From Methylobacterium mesophilicum SR1.6/6 (GTDB taxonomy: Bacteria; Pseudomonadota; Alphaproteobacteria; Rhizobiales; Beijerinckiaceae): a DNA stretch of 64,000 bases. Under the pieces are notes generated by a model that was not told the DNA's origin, ran no database searches, and saw only the letters and a program-made list of their open reading frames with translations. Shown piece by piece: positions 17,461 to 25,751 of the stretch (within the stretch, counting starts at the first letter, position 1; the number at the start of each line of letters is the position of its first letter). Made by a program: the position numbers and the translations under genes. The stretch is taken from NCBI RefSeq assembly GCF_000364445.2, contig NZ_CP043538.1:1061612-1125611 (forward strand), in the 5' to 3' direction.

Positions 17461-18362
17461 ATGCATAGCCACATGCCGAGCCCGACCGACGCGCAAGCCG
17501 ACCTGATCGCCTATCTCGACTTCCACGTGGAGGCCGGTGCCGACGCGGCGCTCGACGAGCATCCGCACGACCGCTTCACGGAGACCGATACGCCCGCGCC
17601 GACCCTGCGCACCCAGCGCCGGGCCGCGCCCCGGTCCGCCGAGCAGCCCGTCAGCGCCGTCGCCAACACGCTGGTGCCGCCCCCGGTTCGCCGCCGCTCG
17701 CGGCTCCCTCCCCTGCGGCGGCGCGCACCTTCGGCCGCGCCGCCAGCGCCCAGCCCGACGAGGCCGCGAGCGATGCCCGCGCCCGGGCGCGTCAGGCCAA
17801 GAGCCTCGACGAGCTGGAGCGGATCCTCGTGGATTTCGACGCGTGCCCGCTGCGCTTCACGGCGAAGAACCTCGTCTTCGCCGACGGCAATCCCGAGGCG
17901 CGGGTGATGTTTCTCGGCGAGGCGCCCGGCGCCGACGAGGACCGGATCGGCAAACCCTTCATGGGCCGCTCGGGCCAGCTCCTCGACAAGATGATGAAGG
18001 CGGTCGGGCTCGACCGGACCAGCGCGTATATCGGCAACATCGTGCCGTGGCGGCCCCCGGGGAACCGCAACCCGACCCCCCAGGAGGTGGCGGTCTGCCG
18101 GCCGTTCGTGGAGCGCCAGATCGAGCTGGTCGACCCGGACATCATCGTGTGCCTCGGCGCGCCCGCGACCCAGACGCTGACCGGCACCAAGGACGGCATC
18201 CTGCGCACCCGCGGCCGGCTGTTTCCCTACCGGCTGCCCGGCCGCGAGGTGAAGCTGCTGGCGACCCTCCACCCGGCCTTCCTGCTGCGCCAGCCGGTCC
18301 AGAAGCGCCTGGCGTGGCGGGACTTCCGCGCCCTGCGCGCGCTGCTGGACGGGAAAGCTTGA
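17461..18362 (+). pseudogene. Uracil-DNA glycosylase, family 4-like, frameshifted
   Basis: The N-terminal part (start ATG 17461 or 17473; PTDAQADLIAYLDFHVEAGADAA ... SAVANTLVPPP) is in one frame. The catalytic part (AARTFGRAASAQPDE ... ALLDGKA) is in another. The break falls at the CCCCC run near 17680-17684; one extra C would give VPPPGSPPLAAPSPAAARTFG and join them. The second frame has no upstream start except a GTG at 17829 inside the domain. Catalytic motifs are intact: MFLGEAPGADEDRIGKPFMG (motif A) and TLHPAFLLRQP (motif B), with cysteines in DACPL, VCRPF and IVCLG that may hold an iron-sulphur cluster. The enzyme removes uracil from DNA. A sequencing or assembly error in the homopolymer is as likely as a true mutation. 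Confidence 0.75.
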
Positions 18363-18372
18363 CCGCAAGCTT

Positions 18373-18395
18373 GACCCGGATCGCGGAACCGGGTC
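18373..18395 (+). terminator. Hairpin after uracil-DNA glycosylase
   Basis: A 7-bp stem GACCCGG / CCGGGTC with a 9-base loop, followed by a pyrimidine-rich tail, lies 11 bases after the stop codon. Termination is inferred from position. Confidence 0.4.
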
Positions 18396-18517
18396 TCCCC
18401 TCCCGCCATTAGAGCTTCGTTCCCGCTGGCGGTCCGCCGCCGTCCGGACACGACGACGCACGGCAAACCGCGTCCTGCCCGAGGCGGCCGGCGCAGCATC
18501 GATGGCGGGACCCGACC

Positions 18518-19429
18518 ATGCGCTGGGAAGATCTACGCAGCTCCGACAACGTCGAGGACCGCCGCGGCGAGGGCGGCGGCGGTGGCGGGATGGGCTTTCC
18601 CGGCGGCGGCGCCGGCGGGCTCGGCATCGGCACCATCGTGGTGCTGCTGATCATCAGCTATTTCACGGGCATCAACCCGGCGATCCTGATCGGCGGCGCC
18701 GAGCGGATCGGCGGCGGCCACAGCCAGCAGGAGCAGCCCGCCGACCCGCAGACCCAGGCGAAGCGCCGCCAGGCACCCACCGACGAGAGCGGCCGGTTCG
18801 CGTCGAAGATCCTCGGCAACACTGAGGATGTGTGGAGCCAGATCCTGCCGCAGCAGACCGGCAAGCAGTACACCCCGACGACCCTGGTGCTCTACACCGG
18901 CGGCACCCGCTCGGGCTGCGGCTCGGCCCAGGCGGCCATGGGCCCGTTCTACTGCCCGCTCGACAAGAAGGTCTATCTGGACACGGGCTTCTTCAAGGAG
19001 ATGGCCTCGAAATTCGGCGTGAAGGGCGACTTCGCGTACGCGTACGTCATCGCCCACGAGGTCGGCCACCACGTCCAGGACGTGCTGGGCATCCTCGGCA
19101 AGGTCCAGCAGCGGCAGCAGCAGGCCTCCAGCAAGACCGAGGCGAACGCCCTCTCGGTGCGCATCGAGCTGATGGCCGACTGCCTCGCGGGCGTCTGGGC
19201 CAAGAACTCCAACGACAAGTACGCCGAGCTCGACCAGGGCGACATCGACGAGGCGCTCAACGCCGCCGCGCAGATCGGCGACGACGCCCTGCAGCAGCGC
19301 TCGCGCGGCTACGTGGTGCCGGATTCCTTCACCCACGGCTCCTCGGCCCAGCGCCAGCGCTGGTTCACGGCCGGCTACAAGAGCGGCCAGACCAAGGCCT
19401 GCGACACGTTCCGGACAGCGGGGAACTGA
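18518..19429 (+). CDS. ypfJ: YpfJ-type neutral zinc metallopeptidase
   Basis: This 303-residue protein starts MRWEDLRSSDNVEDRRGEGG. A Gly-rich stretch (19-35) and one transmembrane segment (IGTIVVLLIISYFTGINPAIL, ~37-57) precede the family domain. The domain contains SGCGSAQAAMGPFYCPLDKKVYLDTGFF, then the zinc signature HEVGHH at 170-175 and the downstream ELMADCLAGVWA. The HExxH-type histidines and glutamate are present, although family members are called putative neutral zinc metallopeptidases without a known substrate. A single membrane anchor with an outward catalytic domain is inferred. It is monocistronic. Confidence 0.88.
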   Translation: MRWEDLRSSDNVEDRRGEGGGGGGMGFPGGGAGGLGIGTIVVLLIISYFTGINPAILIGGAERIGGGHSQQEQPADPQTQAKRRQAPTDESGRFASKILGNTEDVWSQILPQQTGKQYTPTTLVLYTGGTRSGCGSAQAAMGPFYCPLDKKVYLDTGFFKEMASKFGVKGDFAYAYVIAHEVGHHVQDVLGILGKVQQRQQQASSKTEANALSVRIELMADCLAGVWAKNSNDKYAELDQGDIDEALNAAAQIGDDALQQRSRGYVVPDSFTHGSSAQRQRWFTAGYKSGQTKACDTFRTAGN

Positions 19430-19452
19430 GGCGCTCCGAGAGCCTCACCCGG

Positions 19453-19543
19453 TCCTTGCGAGCGGAGCGAAGCGACCCAGGGCAGCGCGACCTCTCGGAT
19501 GGTGGTGCCGACTGGATTGCTTCGCTGCGCTCGCAAAGACGGC
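19453..19543. repeat. Dispersed inverted repeat, family C, copy 4
   Basis: It runs from GTCCTTGCGAGCGGAGCGAA to GATTGCTTCGCTGCGCTCGC plus AAAGACG. It lies between two convergent genes, where a hairpin of this kind could also stop transcription from both sides. Confidence 0.8.
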
Positions 19544-19551
19544 GTACCGCC

Positions 19552-19812
19552 TCACCCCCGGCTCAGCCGCAGCGCGTTGGCCTGGACCTTCCGCCGGTAG
19601 CTGCGGATCACCTTGCCGTTCGAGGCGCCGGCGGCCAGCATCAGGGCGGCCTCGCTGGCGGCCATGATCTTCTCGGTCACCATCAGCTGCGCCTCGACCT
19701 GCGCGGCCGGGCCGCCGAAGGCGAACATCGCCATCCGCTGAGCGATCACGCCCTGGGCCTCCAGGCCGAGCATGGCCATGTCGAGGCTCGTCGTCCACCA
19801 ACCGCAAAACAT
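19552..19812 (-). CDS. Small conserved protein of unknown function
   Basis: The product is 86 residues, MFCGWWTTSLDMAMLGLEAQ ... SYRRKVQANALRLSRG. It consists of predicted amphipathic helices with a basic C-terminus and no signal peptide. GAGGA lies 5 bases before the ATG at 19812, deciding the start over longer in-frame readings. Small alphaproteobacterial proteins with the same pattern (LEAQxVIAxRM...G.. A..EA..M..EK..A) are common and sometimes carry arbitrary names. Function is unknown. Confidence 0.7.
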   Translation of the reverse strand: MFCGWWTTSLDMAMLGLEAQGVIAQRMAMFAFGGPAAQVEAQLMVTEKIMAASEAALMLAAGASNGKVIRSYRRKVQANALRLSRG

Positions 19813-20044
19813 CGCGTTCCTCAGAGCGACCGCAACGGCCAAGCCCGGCACCATATAGGCCGGGCCGTCCGTCCGTGCGGCAGGGAAACGACGTAGCCCG
19901 CGAAATCGGGCCGAAAAGCCGCAGGACGCATGGATGAGGGCCACGGTTGCGCGCATTGCAGGGCCGCCCATGGGCCGCCCCGTCTTTGCGCCGTCTCGAT
20001 CCATGCCGTAAGCGCCCCGCAGATCCCCCGACACGGCTCGCCGC

Positions 20045-21667
20045 ATGATACGCCTCGACAAGATCACCAAGCAGAACGGGCGGCAGCTCGTCTTCATCGA
20101 GGCCTCGGCCGCCCTGCAGCGGGGCGAGAAGGTCGGGCTGGTCGGCCCGAACGGGGCCGGCAAGACCACCCTGTTCCGGATGATCATCGGCCAGGAGCAG
20201 CCCGACGAGGGGCAGGTCGCCGCCGACCGGGGCATCACGATCGGCTATTTCAGCCAGGATGTCGGCGAGATGTCGGGCCGCAGCGTCGTCACCGAGGTGA
20301 TGGACGGGGCCGGCCCGGTGAGCGCGGTGGCGGCCGAACTCGCCGAGCTCGGCGCCGCCTTGGCCGATCCGGACCGCGCCGACGAGATGGACGCCCTGGT
20401 CGAGCGCTACGGCGAGGTCCAGGCCCGGTTCGAGGAGCTCGACGGCTACGCCCTGGAGGGCCGGGCCCGCGAGGTGCTCGACGGCCTGAGCTTCAGCCAG
20501 GAGATGATGGACGGCGATGTCGGCGCGCTCTCGGGCGGCTGGAAGATGCGCGTGGCCCTCGCCCGCATCCTGCTGATGCGCCCGGACGTCATGCTCCTCG
20601 ACGAGCCGTCCAACCACCTCGACATCGAGAGCCTGATCTGGCTCGAATCGTTCCTGAAGGGCTATGACGGCGCCCTGCTGATGACCTCGCACGACCGCGA
20701 GTTCATGAACCGCATCGTCACCAAGGTCATCGAGATCGACGGCGGCGCGCTCACCTCCTACTCGGGCGACTACGCCTTCTACGAGGGCCAGCGGAAGCTC
20801 AACGAGGCGCAGCAGCAGGCCCAGTTCGAGCGCCAGCAGGCGATGCTGGCGAAGGAGATCGCCTTCATCGAGCGGTTCAAGGCCCGGGCCTCCCACGCCG
20901 CGCAGGTGCAGAGCCGGGTGAAGAAGCTCGACAAGATCGAGCGCGTGGAGCCGCCCCGGCGGCGGCAATCGGTGGCCTTCGAGTTCCAGCCGGCGCCGCG
21001 CTCGGGCGACGACGTCGTGATGCTGAAAGGCGTCCACAAGCGCTATGGCAGCCGCACCATCTACGAGGGGCTCGACTTCTCGGTCCGGCGCAGGGAGCGC
21101 TGGTGCGTGATGGGGATCAACGGCGCCGGCAAGTCGACGCTGCTGAAGCTCGTGACCGGCACCACGGCCCCCGACGACGGCTCGGTCACGGTCGGCGGCA
21201 GCGTCAAGCTCGGCTACTTCGCGCAGCACGCCATGGACCTGCTCGACGGCGACCGCACCGTGTTCCAGACCCTGGAGGAGGCCTTCCCGCAGGCCGGGCA
21301 GGGATCGCTGCGGGCGCTCGCCGGCTGCTTCGGCTTCTCGGGAGACGACGTCGAGAAGCGCTGCCGGGTGCTCTCGGGCGGCGAGAAGGCCCGGCTGGTC
21401 ATGGCGTTGATGCTCTACGACCCGCCGAACTTCCTGGTGCTCGACGAGCCGACCAACCACCTCGACATGGGCACCAAGGAGATGCTGATCGAGGCGCTGG
21501 CCACTTACGAGGGCACGATGCTGTTCGTGTCCCACGACCGGCATTTCCTGGCGGCCCTGTCGAACCGGGTGCTGGAGGTCACGCCGGAGGGGATCCACCA
21601 GTACGGCGGCGGCTACACCGAGTACGTGGCCCGCACCGGCCAGGAGGCGCCGGGCCTGCGGAGCTGA
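20045..21667 (+). CDS. ABC-F family ATPase (YbiT-like)
   Basis: This 540-residue protein has two ATP-binding cassettes and no membrane segment. Cassette 1 has VGPNGAGKTTLFRM, LSGGWKMRVALARILL and DVMLLDEPSNHLD. Cassette 2 has MGINGAGKSTLLKL, LSGGEKARLVMALML and FLVLDEPTNHLD. The charged linker between them (QFERQQAMLAKEIAFIERFKARAS...QSRVKKLDKIERVEPP) is the ABC-F P-site tRNA-interaction motif region. ABC-F proteins bind the ribosomal E site and modulate translation; some give antibiotic resistance, but nothing here indicates that. It is divergent from the 86-residue gene. Confidence 0.93.
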   Translation: MIRLDKITKQNGRQLVFIEASAALQRGEKVGLVGPNGAGKTTLFRMIIGQEQPDEGQVAADRGITIGYFSQDVGEMSGRSVVTEVMDGAGPVSAVAAELAELGAALADPDRADEMDALVERYGEVQARFEELDGYALEGRAREVLDGLSFSQEMMDGDVGALSGGWKMRVALARILLMRPDVMLLDEPSNHLDIESLIWLESFLKGYDGALLMTSHDREFMNRIVTKVIEIDGGALTSYSGDYAFYEGQRKLNEAQQQAQFERQQAMLAKEIAFIERFKARASHAAQVQSRVKKLDKIERVEPPRRRQSVAFEFQPAPRSGDDVVMLKGVHKRYGSRTIYEGLDFSVRRRERWCVMGINGAGKSTLLKLVTGTTAPDDGSVTVGGSVKLGYFAQHAMDLLDGDRTVFQTLEEAFPQAGQGSLRALAGCFGFSGDDVEKRCRVLSGGEKARLVMALMLYDPPNFLVLDEPTNHLDMGTKEMLIEALATYEGTMLFVSHDRHFLAALSNRVLEVTPEGIHQYGGGYTEYVARTGQEAPGLRS

Positions 21668-21776
21668 GGGCCGCCCGCGCGGGTGGGACGCGTCCGGAGG
21701 CCCTGCGACGGACGCTCCGCTTACCTCCGCGCGCAACCCAGGTTAGGCTGCGCGAAAGCGGCCCTGGTGAGATGCC

Positions 21777-22259
21777 GTGCGACGCCTGCTGAAATTCCTC
21801 CACACGATGGGGTCCGCCGGGTTGCTGGGGGCGATGGCGTCCCTGGTGATCCTGCTGAGCCTCGCGCCGCCGCCGACGGCGCTGGCCGGGTATGCGGCGA
21901 TGCGCGGCGCGATGGGCGCCGTCGCCACCTGGATCTTCCTGCCGGCGCTCGCGGTGACGCTGATGTCCGGCCTGCTCGCCATGGCGCTCAACCGCGCCTA
22001 CCTCAACGCCGGCTGGGCCTGGATCAAGCTCGCCACCGGCGTCCTGATGTTCGAGGGCGGGCTGGTCTACGTGCAGGGGCCGATGAAGCGCGAAGCCGAG
22101 CAGAGCGCCCAGGCTCTCGCCGGGTCCTTCGATCCCGCCGCGTTGGCAACCGCGCTCCAGGGCGAGCGCGGCACGCTGTGGGTGCTGCTCGCCGTGTCCA
22201 CGGCGAATGTCGCCCTCGGGATCTGGCGCCCGCGGGTGCTGCGGCTGCCCCAGTCGTAG
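21777..22259 (+). CDS. Small integral membrane protein (DUF2269-like)
   Basis: The product is 160 residues from a GTG at 21777; an ATG at 21807 would remove ten residues. About four transmembrane segments are evident (LLGAMASLVILLSL, MGAVATWIFLPALAVTLMSGLLAMAL, WIKLATGVLMFEGGLVYV, TLWVLLAVSTANVALGIW). The opening LLKFLHTMGSAGLLG resembles the predicted integral membrane DUF2269 group, which has no known function. It is convergent with mnmE, only 15 bp away. Confidence 0.65.
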   Translation: MRRLLKFLHTMGSAGLLGAMASLVILLSLAPPPTALAGYAAMRGAMGAVATWIFLPALAVTLMSGLLAMALNRAYLNAGWAWIKLATGVLMFEGGLVYVQGPMKREAEQSAQALAGSFDPAALATALQGERGTLWVLLAVSTANVALGIWRPRVLRLPQS

Positions 22260-22278
22260 GCCGGGCCCGGCCGCCTAC
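22256..22278. terminator. Bidirectional hairpin between convergent genes
   Basis: GTAGGC at 22256 pairs with GCCTAC at 22273-22278, enclosing the palindrome GGCCGGGCCCGGCC (22259-22272). It overlaps the stop codons of the membrane protein gene and of mnmE. No U-tract is present. Confidence 0.4.
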
Positions 22279-23600
22279 TTGCCGATACAGAAGCCGGCAA
22301 ATAATCGATCGAGCACGTCCTCGACACCGACATGGCCGGCGACCTCCCCGAGGGCGCGGACGGCGAGACGCAGATCCTCGGCGGCGAGCTCCGGCAGTCC
22401 GCCGGCGCCGGCGAGCATGCGGTCGAGGTGCTCCACGCAGGCTTCGAGCGCCGCGCGGTGACGCGCGCGGGTGATCAGCGCGTCGCCATGGCCGAGACCG
22501 TTCTCGGCCTCGGCCTGCACGGCGTCAATCAGGGCCTGGAGACCCAGGCCCGTACGGGCCGAGACGCAGAGCGCACCGCCCGCACCCAATGATGATGAGC
22601 CGGCAAAAAGATCGGCTTTGGTGTGCACCGTGAGGGTCGGGGTCACTACCGGTCCGAGGTCGGGCGGTGACCCGTCGGGTGGCACCAGCACCAGGATCAG
22701 GTCGGCGGCCTCGATCCGGGCGCGTGTCCGGAGGATACCGGCGGCCTCCACCGGCTCATCGGTCACGCGCAGGCCCGCCGTATCGACGAGGAGGACCGGC
22801 AGGCCGGCGAGATCCAGCCGCACCTCGATCGCGTCGCGGGTCGTACCGGGGATCTCCGAGACGATGGCGACGTCCCGTCGGCTCAGGGCGTTCAGCAGGG
22901 TCGATTTGCCGGCATTCGGCGCGCCCGCAAGCACCACCGTGAAGCCGTCGCGCAGGCGCTCGCCCCGCCGTCCGTCGCGCAACGCCGTCACGATCGTGTC
23001 ACGCAGGGCGGCGGCGCGGTCGAACAGGGCGACGTCCAGCCCGGCCTCGTCCACGTCGCCCTCGTCGGAGAAATCGAGGGCCGCCTCGGCGGAGGCCAGG
23101 CAGTCGATCGCCTCCGCCCGCCAGGCGGCAACCTGACGGCTGAGGGCGCCGTCGAGCTGGCGCAGGGCTTGACGGCGCTGACCCTCCGTCTCGGCATCGA
23201 TGAGGTCGGCCACTGCCTCGGCCTCGGCGAGGTCCATCCGGCCGTTCAGCACCGCCCGCCGCGTGAAGGCGCCCGGGCCGGCGGCGCGGCAGCCCGGCAG
23301 GCGCGCCAGCGCCGCCAGAACCCCCATGCGGACCGCCGGACCACCGTGGAGGTGCAGCTCGGCCATATCCTCGCCGCTGTAGGTCTCCGGTCCGGGGAAC
23401 CACGCCACCAGGGCGCGATCGAGTTCGGTCCCGTCCGCCGGGTCGCGAAGGGTCCGGAGCGACAGGCGCCGGGCGGCCGGGACAGCGCCGCTCAAGGCGA
23501 CGAGGACGTCCCAGGCGGCCGGCCCACTGATCCGGACCACCGCCACGGCGGCGCGACCGAACCCGCTGGCGGGCGCGAACAGGGTTTCAGATGTCGTCAT
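22275..23600 (-). CDS. mnmE: tRNA modification GTPase MnmE
   Basis: The protein is 441 residues from the ATG at 23600. The N-terminal formyl-THF-binding domain (TLFAPASGFGRAAVAVVRISGPAA; YSGEDMAELHLHGGPAV) is followed by a helical domain and an inserted G domain. The G domain has GAPNAGKSTLLN (G1), IPGTTRD (G2), VDTAGLR (G3) and TKAD (G4). The C-terminus FCIGK carries the catalytic cysteine. With MnmG it installs carboxymethylaminomethyl groups on wobble uridine 34. Its partner gene mnmG is 8 kb away and on the opposite strand, whereas many alphaproteobacteria keep the two adjacent. A parS-like site lies 47 bp upstream. Confidence 0.97.
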   Translation of the reverse strand: MTTSETLFAPASGFGRAAVAVVRISGPAAWDVLVALSGAVPAARRLSLRTLRDPADGTELDRALVAWFPGPETYSGEDMAELHLHGGPAVRMGVLAALARLPGCRAAGPGAFTRRAVLNGRMDLAEAEAVADLIDAETEGQRRQALRQLDGALSRQVAAWRAEAIDCLASAEAALDFSDEGDVDEAGLDVALFDRAAALRDTIVTALRDGRRGERLRDGFTVVLAGAPNAGKSTLLNALSRRDVAIVSEIPGTTRDAIEVRLDLAGLPVLLVDTAGLRVTDEPVEAAGILRTRARIEAADLILVLVPPDGSPPDLGPVVTPTLTVHTKADLFAGSSSLGAGGALCVSARTGLGLQALIDAVQAEAENGLGHGDALITRARHRAALEACVEHLDRMLAGAGGLPELAAEDLRLAVRALGEVAGHVGVEDVLDRLFAGFCIGK

Positions 23601-23646
23601 GGTTCGCGGCCACGGGCAAGCTCTGCCATCTCTCCGCCTCAGCGCT

Positions 23647-23662
23647 GGTTTCACGTGAAACA
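23647..23662. other. parS site 1 (15/16 match)
   Basis: The sequence GGTTTCACGTGAAACA differs from the ParB recognition consensus TGTTTCACGTGAAACA at one outer base. It lies in the divergent gap between mnmE and the beta-lactamase gene, 11 kb from parB. Confidence 0.85.
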
Positions 23663-23756
23663 CGCGGGCCGTCCTATACGCCATTCCGGCGGCGCGCCGA
23701 GACGGTCCGGACCCGCAGACCAGGCGCGGGCCGATCGAACCAGGAGGGAGCCCACG

Positions 23757-24638
23757 ATGCACCCAACGCGCCGCACGCTCTGCCGCACGCTCCTCGCCGC
23801 CCCGCTGATCCTGCCGGCACGCTCAGCCCCCGCGGGGGATGCATCCGATCTCGCCGCCATCGAGCACCGGCTCGGCGGCCGGCTCGGCGTCGCTGCCTAT
23901 TCGGCCGAGCGGGCGTTGCTCCGCCACCGGGCGGACGAGCGCTTCCCACTCTGCAGCACCTTCAAGGTCCTGGCCGTCGCGGCCATTCTGGCACGCGTCG
24001 ATGCCGGCTCGGAGAGCCTCGACCGGACCGTCCGGTACGGGGCCCAGGACCTTCTGAGCTACGCGCCGGTGACCCGGAAGGCGCTGGAGGCGGCCGGCGG
24101 GACCGGACAGCTCTCCGTCTCGGACCTCTGCGCCGCCGCCCTCGAATGGAGCGACAACACCGCCGTGAACCTGCTCCTCGTCCCCCTGGGTGGACCGGCG
24201 GGCCAGACCGCCTGGCTACGCGGGCTCGGCGACCCCGTGACCCGGCTCGACCGCACAGAGCCGACCCTGAACGAGGCCATCCCGGGCGACTCCCGCGACA
24301 CCACCACGCCGGAGGCCATGCAGGCGACCCTCGGCCGGATCCTGCTCGGCTCCGTCCTGTCCCCGTCCTCGCGTGCTCGGCTGGAGGGTTGGATGGTCGC
24401 GAGCCAGACCGGGTTCAAGCGGCTTCGCGCCGGCCTGCCGAAGGACTGGCCCGTCGGCGACAAGACCGGCAGCGGCGACAACGGCTCCTTCAACGACGTG
24501 GCGATCCTGCGCCCGCCGGGGCGTGCCCCCGTGATCGCCGCCGTGTACATGACCGGCGCGACGGCGCCCGCGAAGGTCGTCGAATCGGCCTATGCCGAGA
24601 TCGGACGGCTCATCGCCGCGCGGGCGGCCGGCGCCTGA
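23757..24638 (+). CDS. Class A beta-lactamase
   Basis: This 293-residue enzyme starts at 23757 behind a very strong AGGAGGGAG site. It has a twin-arginine-like or Sec leader (PTRRTLCRTLLAAPLILPARSAPA). All class A landmarks are present: the nucleophile motif STFK (67-70), SDN (132-134), the deacylation glutamate in EPTLN (158-162), and KTGSGDNG (236-243). It would hydrolyse penicillins and related beta-lactams in the periplasm. No AmpR/LysR regulator is adjacent. The spectrum cannot be read from motifs alone. It lies in the non-canonical segment between mnmE and mnmG. Confidence 0.95.
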   Translation: MHPTRRTLCRTLLAAPLILPARSAPAGDASDLAAIEHRLGGRLGVAAYSAERALLRHRADERFPLCSTFKVLAVAAILARVDAGSESLDRTVRYGAQDLLSYAPVTRKALEAAGGTGQLSVSDLCAAALEWSDNTAVNLLLVPLGGPAGQTAWLRGLGDPVTRLDRTEPTLNEAIPGDSRDTTTPEAMQATLGRILLGSVLSPSSRARLEGWMVASQTGFKRLRAGLPKDWPVGDKTGSGDNGSFNDVAILRPPGRAPVIAAVYMTGATAPAKVVESAYAEIGRLIAARAAGA

Positions 24639-24731
24639 TCCGGGTGACGGCCGACGCCCCCGGCGGACGCGCGCCGCGACGGGGCCGACACCATCGCCGG
24701 ACCTGACCCACGACCGACCGTTCGACAGGAC

Positions 24732-25220
24732 ATGGCCAAGACAGCCCCGAAGAGCACCCGCGCGACCCAGGCCCTCGAGCGGGCCGGGATTCGCTGCAGC
24801 CTCCACGCCTACGATTACGACCCGGACGCCCAGCGCATCGGCCTCCAGGCCGCGGAGGCCCTCGGGGTCGCACCCGACCGCGTGCTGAAGACCCTGATGG
24901 CGGCCGTGGACGGGCGTCCCGTCTGCCTGCTGGTGGCCTCCGACAGGGAGGTCTCGATGAAGCGGGTGGCCGCCGCCTTCGCCGGCAAGGGCGCGGCGAT
25001 GCTCAAGCCCGCCGAGGCCGAGCGGCTGACGGGCTATCACGTGGGCGGGATCAGTCCCCTCGGGCAGAAGCGGTCCTTTCCCACCGCGATCGATGCCGGC
25101 TCCCTCGGCGACCCAGGCGCGGAGATCCACATCAACGGCGGCGGCCGGGGGCTGCAGATCCGCCTGACGGAGGCCGACCTCGTCGCCGCGCTGCAGGCCC
25201 TCGTCGTGCCGCTCACCTGA
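24732..25220 (+). CDS. ybaK: Cys-tRNA(Pro) deacylase YbaK/EbsC
   Basis: The 162-residue protein matches the full YbaK fold. It has ATQALERAGIRCSLHAYDYD at the N-terminus, ALGVAPDRVLKTLM with the catalytic-region lysine, VSMKRVAAAFAGKGAAMLKP, and the substrate-pocket block LTGYHVGGISPLGQKRSFPTAID. YbaK removes cysteine mis-attached to tRNA-Pro. It follows the beta-lactamase gene by 93 bp in the same direction but probably has its own start signals. Confidence 0.93.
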   Translation: MAKTAPKSTRATQALERAGIRCSLHAYDYDPDAQRIGLQAAEALGVAPDRVLKTLMAAVDGRPVCLLVASDREVSMKRVAAAFAGKGAAMLKPAEAERLTGYHVGGISPLGQKRSFPTAIDAGSLGDPGAEIHINGGGRGLQIRLTEADLVAALQALVVPLT

Positions 25221-25290
25221 TCCGCTCCGGGTAAGCCCGCGTTTACCCTGTTGCCGCAGGGTCCGGCGCGCGGAGAGTGACGGGTGCGGC

Positions 25291-25647
25291 ATGCGGATGA
25301 CGGGACGGAGCCTAGGGGTGGGACTCGGACTCGCCCTGCTGCTCGGCGGTTCCGGCGCGGCGGCCGATCTCGATGTCCGCGGTGTCGCCGAGCCCGGCCT
25401 CGCCGGAAGCCCGCGCTTCTTCCCACGCAGCGACGGGATGGACCGGCGCCCGGTCTACGCCGTGCGGACACGCCCGGTGCCGGTGGGCTGCACGCCCCGG
25501 CGGGCACGGGTGCCGACCAACGCCCCCGACGATCCGAGCTATGTCGGCTCCGAGTACGGCCTGTCGCACCCGAGCTACTACGGTTTCACGCCGCCGCTCG
25601 GCGTCGACGATCCGTTCGGGCGCTCCCTCCTGCCCTACTGCCCCTGA
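25291..25647 (+). CDS. Small exported protein, unknown
   Basis: The 118-residue product starts MRMTGRSLGVGLGLALLLGG, with a signal peptide ending near GSGAAA. The mature part is short, Pro/Arg/Tyr-rich and contains two cysteines (VGCTP, LPYCP). No domain is recognised. An in-frame ATG two codons later (25297) is an alternative start. Periplasmic location is inferred. Confidence 0.65.
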   Translation: MRMTGRSLGVGLGLALLLGGSGAAADLDVRGVAEPGLAGSPRFFPRSDGMDRRPVYAVRTRPVPVGCTPRRARVPTNAPDDPSYVGSEYGLSHPSYYGFTPPLGVDDPFGRSLLPYCP

Positions 25648-25751
25648 CGCGACCGGCCGGGACGGGTTGCCCCGCCGGCTTTCCCTTTGCTGTTCCCTCG
25701 GGCCGGCCGCATGCTCTAGACGGGCCTCGTCCCCCGTTCGGAGCCTGATCC

